Below, piece by piece: positions 24,180 to 34,200 of a DNA stretch of 64,000 nt. The stretch's first letter is position 1, and each line of letters starts with the position of its first letter. This DNA is from Galeruca laticollis (taxonomy: Eukaryota > Arthropoda > Insecta > Coleoptera > Chrysomelidae), in the NCBI GenBank assembly GCA_963921935.1, contig OY998175.1, positions 222,224,517-222,288,516 on the forward strand, written 5' to 3'. Below the pieces are notes generated by a model. The model worked only from the letters and a program-made list of their open reading frames with translations. It was not told where the DNA came from and searched no databases. The translations under genes and the position numbers were made by a program.

Positions 24180-25190
24180 TGAAATTGCAGATCTGCAATT
24201 TCTAATAAAGAGAATTTATTAAACCTTTTGAGTGAGACTAATGCAGACATAGCATTACTATCAGAAACTTGGTTTAGACCAGGGGTCTTTGTCAATTTTC
24301 CCTTTTATAATATTCTTCGTTCCGACCGTCTAGACGGAAGGGGTGGGGTAGCTATACTAATAAAAAAAAATATAAAATTTAGAGAAGTATTTTTACCTGT
24401 TTTTCCTGATATACCAAATAAATGTGTAACTATTAGTTGTGATTCATATAGTATTACTTTTGTATCCTTGTATATAAAACCTGCTACATATATTGATGTA
24501 AATGTATGGAATTCCTCTTTTTCATCTATACCTCCTCCGTTTGTTATTGGAGGGGACTTTAACTCTCATAACCAGGCGTGGGGATGTGAGTAGAATGCCA
24601 TTTATGGGAACACACTTTTAAGCTGTTTAGAAGACAACAAACTCATTTGTCTAAATGATGGATCTCCCACTTTAATTCAATACAATCTACACTCAAGAGC
24701 CAGTGCCATTGACTTGACAGTTACTAGTCCACATATATCACACTTATTCCAATGGAAAACATGATGATCCTTGTGGTTCTGATCATTTACCAATTATAAT
24801 TGACTGCTTCATTAAGCCAAACAGTTTCAGTTTCAACAACAGCAGAAAATGGGAGATATTAAAAACAGACTGGAGTAAATATATAGAAACCAGTGAAGAA
24901 ATATTCTCAATTATCAATGAGGAACCCACATATGAAGACATAATTAATTCTATCAATAAAATAGCATCAACAACGATACCCCAACAATCAGTCAAAACAA
25001 TCAAATCAAGAGGAAAGCAGTGGTGGAATGACGAATGTGAAGAAGCAGTCCATAAAAGAAAACTAGCGTATAACAAACATAGAGAGAATCCTAACCTTAA
25101 AAATATATTGGAATTCAAACACAGTGACGCTATGGTTAAAAAAATAACAAAAACAACGAAAAGAGAGTCTTGGAAGAATTACTGCAACTC
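24180..25190 (+). pseudogene. LINE ORF2, APE-type endonuclease part
   Basis: The 24228-24593 frame has DIALLSETWFRPGVF (catalytic Glu), GRGGVAILIKKNIKF and VIGGDFNSHNQAWG (Asp/Asn of the active site). A TAG at 24591-24593 interrupts it. The same frame continues with DNKLICLNDGSPTLIQYN and AIDLTVTSPHISHLF. After a shift near 24760 the S-D-H motif follows (PCGSDHLPIIIDC, about 24770), then the linker to the RT (RGKQWWNDECEEAVHKRKLA, about 25010). The active-site residues themselves are kept; the damage is one stop and two frameshifts. Confidence 0.78.
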
Positions 25191-27479
25191 TTCAGTACCC
25201 CTATTAAAGAAATGTGGCAGCGAATAAATAGATATAGAGGTAGAAGGCAGGAAAATTATCAAACTATTGACGTAGATGATGAGTGGATGCCCAAGATTCA
25301 TAGTAAACTGGCTCAAGATTGGGTACCACAAACGGAAGCTGATATGGAATTATCTGAAGCACCAAATGATTTTCTGCATAGACCATTCACGATAAACGAA
25401 CTACTTATAGCTCTTAAGATTAGTAACAACTCGTCTCCGGGAAAAGACCAAATACACTACCCAATGCTAGCCAATCTGAGCAGAAACTCTCAAGAACAAA
25501 TCCTCAGGCAGTTTAATAATATTTGGACCCACCAATCCCCAATACCACAAGACTGGAAAGATTACATAATAATACCAATATTAAAAAAGGACAAACCACC
25601 TGATAATTACCAATCATATAGACCCATATCGTTAGCATCTTGTGTTTTGAAGACATATGAACGGCTAATAAAAAATCGCTTAGAATTTTGGTTAGAAAAA
25701 AATCAATTATTACCTAAATCACAATATGGTTTCAGACGGGAACGATCTACACAAGAAAGTTTAACCAATTTGGTCACTGATATCCAAATAGCTTTCACTA
25801 AAAACAACTCAATTTCTGCTATTTTTCTGGACATAGAAGGAGCATACGACAATGTTAGCCTGGATATCTTATATATATATACAAAAATGATGGCTCTCGG
25901 CATACCAAAGACAATTATAATAAATATTTTAAAGATATATTCAACACGTCAGCTATATATCAGAACGAGTAGAGGCCTCACTGACATGCGGCAGACACAG
26001 ATAGGTCTACCCCAAGGAAGCATCTTAAGCCCACTCCTTTATATAATATACACACAGGAATTAGAACATTTATTAACAACAGACACTCAAATATTACAAT
26101 TTGCTGACGATATATGTATCTATGCAGAATCAACACAAATAGACAGCTGTAATAACACCCTTTCACAGAATATTGCAATTATTAAAAAATGGACCGAGGA
26201 AGTTGGTTTAAAAGTTTCAGAACAGAAATCCAACGTTTGTATTTTTAGAAGAAAAAGGTACAATCCACCTCGTTACATTAAACTGTCATCGTTCAATATT
26301 AAATATGAAACAAATGTCAAATTCCTGGGTATATATCTTGATATGAAGCTTAACTGGAAAAAACACATTAACTACATCACAACAAGGGCAGCAAATGCAA
26401 TTAACATTTTAAAGTCAATACGTGGGCAAAAATGGGGAGCAGACCCTAATATAGCAATTTTACTTTATAGATCGTTAATAAGATCAATATTAGACTATGG
26501 TTCATTATTCTATCATAACATCGCCAAAACCCAACTAGAAAAAATTGAAAAACTAAAAAATAGAAGTATTCGCATTTGCGGTGGATGTCTGAACAGTACA
26601 CCAATAAATATACTTGAGGCTGAATTTCGAGAACCACCGATGGAAATAAGAAGGGTTTTACTGGCAGGAAAATTTACATTAAAACTTATAGCTAAAAATA
26701 AAGGAACATCAGAGAAATTGCAAATTTTATCTCACTTATGCACTAGTCACAAATACTGGGCTCACAAGAAAAAACCACTATTGATAGAATCATATAATCA
26801 GGTCAAGGAATATAAACAAACCATACATCAAACAGAAAGCTTTGCAAGTCACATAACACAATATGAAATATTTGATAACCCTCCAATCATTGTCATAGAA
26901 AAACCACAAAATGACCAGAATATACACATAATAAATCAGGAGATAAATTCTAAATGGACAAATTATGAACAAATATACACAGATGGATCAGTCAGTCAAG
27001 GTAATACTGGATGCGCTGTATATTACAAAAACATAAATAGAAACAAGGCATTCAAACTACCAGAGCACTCTTCAATATTCACAGCGGAACTCACTGCTAT
27101 AAGAGAAGCATTAAAAATGTGCCTAAACTCATGTAAGACTAACTTCGTCATTTTCACTGATAGCAAAAGTTCACTGGAAAAAATAAAAACCACAACAATT
27201 ACATCAGTTAAAAATCACATAATAATTGATATACTGACTCTTCACCGCCAGATAAAACTTGACAATAAACATATTTCTTTAGAATGGATTAAGGTACATG
27301 TAGGTATTACGGGCAATGAAAAAGTAGATTTGTTAGCAAAATCAGCTGCAGAAAACGGACAAAAACTAGTAGGATTTAAAAACCCATTTACAGACTATTT
27401 TTCGATACTCAGAAAACAAACAAACAAAAGAAAAATGGAACACAGGTTTCCAAGAAAACATCAAAGGTCGCTTTTATAA
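25170..27479 (+). CDS. LINE ORF2, reverse transcriptase and RNase H (769-codon open stretch)
   Basis: A long open frame with an RT in full: SNNSSPGKDQIHYPML (about residue 89), PILKKDKPPDNYQSYRPISL, SQYGFRRERSTQESL, SAIFLDIEGAYDNVSLD (first Asp), IGLPQGSILSPLLYIIYT and LQFADDICIYAES (catalytic DD, about 26095-26130). Toward the end, IYTDGSVSQGNTGCAVYY, IFTAELTAIREALK, FVIFTDSKSSLEK and VGITGNEKVDLLAKSA give the D-E-D-D set of an RNase H. The annotated Met at 25170 is only the first ATG after a frameshift; the protein really continues from the endonuclease part. It copies the LINE RNA at the target nick. After 27479 the frame breaks in the C-terminal tail. Confidence 0.82.
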   Translation: MEELLQLFSTPIKEMWQRINRYRGRRQENYQTIDVDDEWMPKIHSKLAQDWVPQTEADMELSEAPNDFLHRPFTINELLIALKISNNSSPGKDQIHYPMLANLSRNSQEQILRQFNNIWTHQSPIPQDWKDYIIIPILKKDKPPDNYQSYRPISLASCVLKTYERLIKNRLEFWLEKNQLLPKSQYGFRRERSTQESLTNLVTDIQIAFTKNNSISAIFLDIEGAYDNVSLDILYIYTKMMALGIPKTIIINILKIYSTRQLYIRTSRGLTDMRQTQIGLPQGSILSPLLYIIYTQELEHLLTTDTQILQFADDICIYAESTQIDSCNNTLSQNIAIIKKWTEEVGLKVSEQKSNVCIFRRKRYNPPRYIKLSSFNIKYETNVKFLGIYLDMKLNWKKHINYITTRAANAINILKSIRGQKWGADPNIAILLYRSLIRSILDYGSLFYHNIAKTQLEKIEKLKNRSIRICGGCLNSTPINILEAEFREPPMEIRRVLLAGKFTLKLIAKNKGTSEKLQILSHLCTSHKYWAHKKKPLLIESYNQVKEYKQTIHQTESFASHITQYEIFDNPPIIVIEKPQNDQNIHIINQEINSKWTNYEQIYTDGSVSQGNTGCAVYYKNINRNKAFKLPEHSSIFTAELTAIREALKMCLNSCKTNFVIFTDSKSSLEKIKTTTITSVKNHIIIDILTLHRQIKLDNKHISLEWIKVHVGITGNEKVDLLAKSAAENGQKLVGFKNPFTDYFSILRKQTNKRKMEHRFPRKHQRSLL

Positions 27480-27535
27480 AACCAAATATCCCAAATGAAG
27501 TATAGTTTAAAACATACCAAAACAGGAAAATCATT

Positions 27536-27722
27536 AATGAAATTAACTGTCTCGACCCTTACTTCGTGGAATCTAATCATATTAGTGTTTTAAATTAAAC
27601 TCACGGTTTCTAGTTAATATCACAATATAATAAAAATTGTTGAAAATTCTAAAATTTTTCAACAATTTTTATTATATTGTGATATTAACTAGAAACCGTG
27701 AGTTTCATTTAAAACACTAATA
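27536..27722. mobile_element. Foldback (hairpin) element, copy 1, in the LINE tail
   Basis: A unique left arm (AATGAAATTAACTGTCTCGA on, including CCCTTACTTCGTGGAAT) is followed by a nearly perfect inverted repeat of about 65 bases per arm, centred near 27650 (TTAGTGTTTTAA at one end, TTAAAACACTAA-like at the other). It is flanked by a direct repeat AGGAAAATCATTA (27524-27536 and 27723-27735), which also restores the LINE sequence when ignored. A related copy lies at 38385-38727. No coding capacity. Confidence 0.82.
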
Positions 27723-28000
27723 AGGAAAATCATTACAAATATAAACAGAATGAGGAGCAACCATGCTATGTATCCCGAGTATCAATTTAAAATTGGACTA
27801 GTAAATAGTCCAGACTGTACATGTGGTAGCATAGGAAATCCAAAACATGTCGTGCTAGAGTGTCGCAATAATACCTTACACATCAACAAGCTCTTTCATC
27901 AGTTAGTCCAAAAAAAATCCCATTACCCATTAATCTGGAATATCTACTAAGCAATCAGGAATGTTTCACTGCATGACATCAATATATAATTGACGCGGGT
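27723..28000 (+). pseudogene. LINE ORF2 C-terminal Cys/His segment after the foldback insertion
   Basis: After the insertion the LINE continues with RMRSNHAMYPEYQFKIGLVN and CTCGSIGNPKHVVLEC (about 27818-27865), the C-C-H-C motif that ends many Jockey/I-type ORF2 proteins and helps position target DNA. It ends at a stop near 27950. Confidence 0.75.
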
Positions 28001-28139
28001 ATAAAATTGTAAATCTAGAATAAGTCTGTGTTTCCCACTCTTATGTTTACCCATCCAAGGATTAACACCTGTGTAAGACTACACCTGTCCGGGAGGTCCT
28101 CCGGTAATTAAATTTTCCTAACAAGTGTCCCTGTCTCAA

Positions 28140-28380
28140 AAATATATAAAAAAATTAAAAAAAATATATAAAAAAAATAAAAGATTAAAAAAACAAAATA
28201 TAAAGAATATTTAAAAAAAGAAAAGAAATATTAAATTAAAAAAAGGCTATAGAAGCATCTAACACACTGAAAGTGCCTATTTATTAAAAAGAATAATGAA
28301 TCAAAAAAAATATTAAAAAGAAAAAATGTGTGCAGAAAAAAGTTTAAAAAAAAACAAAAAAAAATGTAACAGAAAAACAG
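28140..28380 (+). repeat. A-rich low-complexity tract in the LINE 3' region
   Basis: About 240 bases are dominated by A-runs with scattered TAT and TTAA. They lie between the LINE coding end and its final conserved 3' segment (around 28470-28500). This is probably an expanded 3' UTR A-tract. Confidence 0.6.
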
Positions 28381-28549
28381 TTAATTAATTGATATAGTTT
28401 ATCTTCCATACTGGGAAAATTGACAAACCATAAGCTAATAAAGACTGTCTTGAGAATACTTTACAAGATACGAAGTTTTGGCCAGTTGGCGGTAGCCAGT
28501 GCCATTAAATGAGTTTAAAAAAAAATATCTCAGAAATTAATGATTTTAG

Positions 28550-29035
28550 GTATTTTCACTTTTTGAAATGAAATACAGGGTGATTCATTTGAAAAATAGA
28601 GAAAATCATGTGTTTGACTCTTGGCTGGCCCTGTATTCAGATATTGTAATATCCCAAAAATGGAACCGTTCCATGAAACTAGAACAATATCAAAATGTTT
28701 TGTCACCAAAATATTGATGTCAAAATGTTTCGTTTGGGCTATACAAGGCGTTGAACTCTCAATGATTTTCACGTACAATTAGGCATAACTTCTGAAATGC
28801 CCTATATACTTATATGAAACCCTACATTGTAAGTATGGGGGAGGTGAGCCCAATCTAAATCTGAAATAATATATAAGGTGTCTCATTCAAAAAAAGATAT
28901 ATTTGTTTCACCCTGGTGACAGGGAACACCCAATATAAATGAAAATAATTTTGAAATGAGAAGATTACAGATGTCTATAATTTTCTTATATAACTTTATT
29001 CCATATCTTATATAATAACGGATATACCGTGGCAC
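28550..29035 (-). repeat. Dispersed repeat, copy 2 (inverted partner of 15290-15780)
   Basis: It matches 15290-15780 in reverse orientation over most of its length, with many point differences and a few indels (for example TACAATTAGGCATAACTTCT against the partner's AGAAGTTATGCCCAATTGTA). It starts next to a CAGGGTG motif. No coding frame. Confidence 0.7.
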
Positions 29036-30004
29036 GTCATGGATGACATTTATCTTACGTCATAATACTACCAACTTATTAAAATGTCCCTATAACTAAG
29101 GTAATAATCCTAAAATATCACAAATATTCAGGACGAAGTACTGTTAGTTCAACTTTTTCATTAGATATCAACTGTTGTTGAATTGTTATATCACCTTTAA
29201 ATGTATAGGGTGATACACGTAAGTCCAGCGTGGTAGGTATTAATTATTATTGATAAAACACCCTATATATTCTTGAAATCTATTTAATAAACGCTTAACA
29301 AACTTGTTTATTATGTATAATATAAGGTGAAATTAATAATTTATTACCTTCTTTATTTATACCAAAATAACGTTTGTTTCCAACATTTTCGGTCATAGTT
29401 TTCTTGTTTTTCCTCAGGTAAAATATAATTACAAAATGGTTCTCGATAAACTTTATTCACAATAAAAATATAATAAATGTTTCTACAAAATATCACTTAC
29501 AATCTAGTCATACTACTATTATGCCATATTATTAACCCAACTTTGAGTTTAAGGAAGGTTATATCTATTATTTACATATCATCAACAAATAATTTTATTT
29601 TTGATATTGTACTATTCTATTTGTTTGTTATTTGATGCGCACAACTCCAAAAATTTTACTAAAGTCCGTTATATCTGTTTATTATTAATTTATAAAAAAT
29701 ATTGATTTTACTAATATTTGTTCAATCTAATACAAGCTGATCCATTTAAAAATGCCGAGAAAAAATTGTATTTAGAGATACCCTTTATTATATTTAATGA
29801 ATATTAGCAAAAACGATCATTGTTTATAATTTTTTTAAAACACTGTATAAAATATTTAAACTTTACATTGTTGTAACGGGGAATTGAAGAAGATTGTAAA
29901 TTTGATATCAAATACATGGTGTTTCATTTAACAAAGACATAACTTTGATGTTGTTGATAACTTATTTGATATCTTGTATTGTTCGAGATTGAATTTATAT
30001 TTTT
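29036..30004. other. No gene seen
   Basis: AT-rich, with a TAGGGTGATACACGT motif near 29210 and an ACACCCTATATA near 29258 that resemble mariner-type ends. No supported coding frame. Confidence 0.45.
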
Positions 30005-30600
30005 TTTATTGATGCCTCATATTACCTATTTAAAACACGCCTCAGCGTGTTTAAATCGAACTTTCAAACACGCGCGTTTTTTAAAGTCCCTATGGTAACA
30101 ACAACTCAATAACGTAAGTATCAATGACAACTTATTTTATTAGTTTTTAAATTGTATATTTTTATTGTGAACCAATGTCTTATTTGGTTTTTTCTGCAAA
30201 ATTTATTTATATATCCATATATACATTGTATCCTTTTAAATATAAATAAAGAAACTTTTTGATTATTGATCTGACAGCAGTACCCCGTAACGTCAAATAA
30301 AAATAAATACTATTTAGGATGGACTTTCACGAAACTTGGCTGGGCATCGAGGGCGGACTTTTATGAAATGAAACTTGGCTGGGCATCGAGGACGGACTTC
30401 CATTTTTTTTGTAGTAATAATATAATAATAATATTATGATTTCAAAGTGCACCAATAAGAAAAAATAGCGTAAAGTATTCGTGGATAACTGGTCATTCAA
30501 ACACTTGCTCTATTTCGAGCACTCCGGCTGCGCCGTCGTGCTCGATAAATCGCGGGTGTTTGAAAGACCTCTTTATCCACTTATACTTTAATATACTATA
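30005..30600 (+). repeat. Hairpin-bearing dispersed repeat, copy 1
   Basis: A block of about 590 bases recurs in reverse orientation at 53475-54056. It starts with an AAACACGC..GCGTGTTT palindrome (about 30030-30055). Near the other end it carries a GC-rich stem-loop with nested arms: TTCAAACAC...CGAGCAC, a loop of about 15 bases, GTGCTCG...GTGTTTGAA (about 30495-30575). It also has a tandem pair of TTGGCTGGGCATCGAG (about 30338-30400). It is non-coding, and the GC-rich stem stands out in this AT-rich DNA. Confidence 0.75.
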
Positions 30601-31211
30601 TTTTTCTCTATTCATTTTATATTTTCAAATTTAATAACGATACGATGTCATTTTCACCTTGTCTTGTATTGGGTCAATCTGTCGAGACCAGACGCAAACA
30701 AAAAGTAGTACGTGAATTACCTCTGCCCAGAGCAGAACCGTGCTTGTGCCAATATAGCAATCATCCTGTGGTACATCACCCAACGCCGGCCGGCCAGCAG
30801 ACCATCTAAAGGAAAGGAGAAAACCACGTAAAATGATATTTCGTAATTAAATTGATCATTTTACGAAAATCCAGTTCACCTAAAAATAGAATTAAAAAAA
30901 GAAAGTGCCATCGTCGTAAACACGTATAATAATAGATGTAACGGACTTTGTAACAATAGTTGATAATTTTTAGGACATAATTCTGTTGTACTTTGACAAT
31001 ACATCAATTAAATTTTGTGTAAAATACCTAGTACATAATCATCATCCGAATTTTCTCCAGACTTCGGTGAGTCCTTTGGACAGCATAACCCTTTTATTTG
31101 TTTCATTATATCCAAGATTTTGGAAATGTGTGTATGTGAACGAATGAATAATTTAAATTTTTACATGTATTGCTATATTTGTCTGTAGTAACAAAATTTT
31201 GTGAATCCATC
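30601..31211. other. No gene seen; 3' flank of the small secreted protein gene
   Basis: There is no supported coding frame. On the minus strand an AATAAA (31098-31093) about 115 bases past the stop codon of the spliced gene is a plausible polyadenylation signal. Confidence 0.45.
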
Positions 31212-34200
31212 TTAATGAATTCCTTCTAAAGGTGAAAAAACTGTATATTTATATAATTTATCGTCCCCGTATCCATACAGAAGTCTTCCAATACCATTTT
31301 CGTCGTAGTATGGATATCTATACTTTGGCCTGAAAAATAATATTCAACTTAACTTATTTGGAGTAAAAATGTTTTGTATGCGCAATATTTAATATGCTAG
31401 TTCAGTTTATAATATCCTGTAACTAGACCAAACAGAATTTTAATTTTTCGTTTATTCTCACATAGTATTTCCCCTTTTTCACTTTTACTAACTTACCTCT
31501 CATAATATTGAAAATTTGGAGCTCTAGGTTGAATCGTTGAATCCGTAATGAATATTAAACAAAAGATAATGAGTAGCAGCTGAAATGAATAAATATAATG
31601 TAAATTAAGAAAATAAATTTATATGATTATTTGTTTCGTGTAATTTTCATCCCCCGAACGTTCAATTAATTTAAATCACTTTTTATAATTTCGATAATAC
31701 TTGTGTTGCGCTCTATATATTTTTTTTAGAATTTTTTAAACATCTATCAATCATACACCAATCAAAAAACAACAATAATATATTGTTATAACTTTCACAA
31801 CTTTATTCAATACTTGTCAAAATACAATACTACTGTCATAATATTACCCTCTTAATTATATCCATGACATTGTCAGTTATGTTACAAACTTGTCAATAAT
31901 TTTATGTCAGTTATTTTCTGTAGAATAAAGCCTTATTCTAAAGCTCATCCATTGTATTCACTAAAATTTATTCTACAGAAAATATTAAATGGATAAGCTA
32001 CTGCGCCCCGATCGTTTAGACATAGATGTTACACTTGGAAACGCAGGTCAACTTTGGAATCATTGGTACAGATCGTTCGTGAATTTTCTGGAAGCGGCAG
32101 ATGCGAAGGACAACACGAAGAAGCTGAATCTACTAATAAACTACGTGAGTCCAGTCGTTTTTGAGTCCATTAGTGAAAGTTCAACGTATGAAGATGCCAT
32201 AAAAACCCTTGAGAGCCTCTATGTAAAACCCAAAAATGAAATATGTTCTCGATATTCTCTCTCATCAAGAAGGCAGCTAGCGGGTGAATCAATTGACCAA
32301 TATTTACAAACTTTGAAGCAGATGAGCAAAGACTGCAAATTTAAAGCTGTCACGGCCGAACAGAATAGAGATTATTGTATCCGAGACTCGTTTATCAGTG
32401 GTTTAAGTTCACCACAAATTAGACAGCGGCTTCTAGAGCACTCTTCTTTGAGCTTAATTCAAGCGTTTGATACTGCAAGAGCGTTAGAAATAGCCAAGCA
32501 ACATGCTGAATCATATTCATCAACTTTTCATTCAAGTGTTGCCGTTTTACAAAACGCAGAACCGTCACAAGATTCTGAAAATTCATCAACCAAGCAGTTA
32601 GCGGCTGCTGCATCTTTTCAGAAATGTTTCTTTTGTGGCAGAAATAGACACCTTCGCGAACACTGTCCTGCTAAATTGCAATTTGCAATTCCTGCAATAA
32701 AAGAGGTCATTTTTCAACTGTGTGCAGATCAAGTAACACCAGAAGAACTCAGAAAACATATGCTGCTATTTTGTCTACAATTTCTGCTGTTTTTCCTAGT
32801 TGTTTATCCAAATCTATTATTAAAATTAAAATAAACAACATAATCACACATGCATTAGTCGATACAGGGAGTTCTGATAGTTATATTTCAAGTAAAATTG
32901 TTGCCAGTAGAAATATTTGTATCATTGCATCAAGAATTAATGTTAAAATGGCTTCAACATCTCTCACGTCGCAAGCTCTTGGATATTGTATTGTACGCCT
33001 ACAAATTTTGGATGACATTTATTCAAATGTAAAGGTTTTAGTCCTTAATGAACTCTGCACTGAAGTGATCATTGGTTATGATATTCTGAAGCAACATTCT
33101 CGACTCGAAATTCTTTTTGGAGGTGACAAATCTACCCTATCAATATGCAATTTAGTAGTAGCAAACGTTGAACTATTCAGTCTATTATCAAATTTGACGT
33201 TTAATTGCAAACCAATCACAATAAAATCCCATCGATTCACAACTTCAGATCTCAACTATATTGAGCAAGAAAGAAAAGATCTTCTAAAAGAAAAGATCAT
33301 GGAACCCAGTATCTCCCCTTGGCGAGCTCAACCTCTGGTAACTTCAAGTGAAAACCACAAGAAACGTATGTGTATTGACTATTCTCAAACCATAAATAAA
33401 TATACATTATTGGATACATACCCATTGCCACGGGTAGAAGACATTGTAAACTAAATTTCGAAATATTCCGTTTTTAGTACAATTGATCTCTGTAGTGCCT
33501 ATTACCAAATTCCAATTAAAGATGAAGAAAAGATATACACAGCATTTGAAGTTTGTGGAAATTTGTACCAATTCACTCGAATTCCGTTTGGTGTTACCAA
33601 TGGAGTGGCTTGTTTCCAACGAACTGTCGACAGTATCATCAAGAAAGAAAATTTTAAAAGCGTCTAGGCTTATCTGGATGACGTCACTGTTTGCGGTAAC
33701 TCACAAGAAGAACATGATCAAAATTTACAAAAATTTTTGGATGTCATTAAGAAGTACTGTTTAATAATGAATGAAACAAAATCAAGATTTTCCCTCAAAT
33801 CGATTTGCATACTTTGTTATTTAATATACGACAAGACTATGAAGCCGGACCCAGAACGACTTATCCTCTCTTGAATTTACCAGTACCTGATACTACAACC
33901 TCTTCGAAGAATGCTAGGAATGTTTGCCCACTACTCTAAATGGGTTCCTAAATTTTCCGAAAAAATTCAGCCGCTAGCATACAGCACAAGTTTTCCATTG
34001 TCTGAAAAATCAATTTTGGCATTTAGACAGCTCAAACAAGACATAGCCAACTCTTCGATTTCTTCAATTGATGACGACGCTATGTTAACTGTTGAAACCG
34101 ATGCCTCAGAATTTGCGATAGCTGCTCAATTATCCCAATCAGGAAGACCAGTCTCATTTTTCTCAAGAACCTTGTTCTCTCAGGAACAAAAGCATTCGTC

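Larger units (their letters stand above)
22690..28527 (+). mobile_element. Long LINE with zinc-knuckle ORF1 and RT-RNase H ORF2 (I/R1-like)
   Basis: Gag-like ORF1 (22716-24169), endonuclease (about 24180-24900), RT plus RNase H (25170-27479) and a C-terminal Cys/His segment (27750-27950) follow in order. An A-rich 3' region (28140-28380) and a final segment end in an A-run near 28520. The foldback element 27536-27722 interrupts the C-terminal coding part. The RNase H domain and three CCHC-type knuckles fit the I/R1/Loa side of insect LINEs. The exact clade was not determined. Confidence 0.8.
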
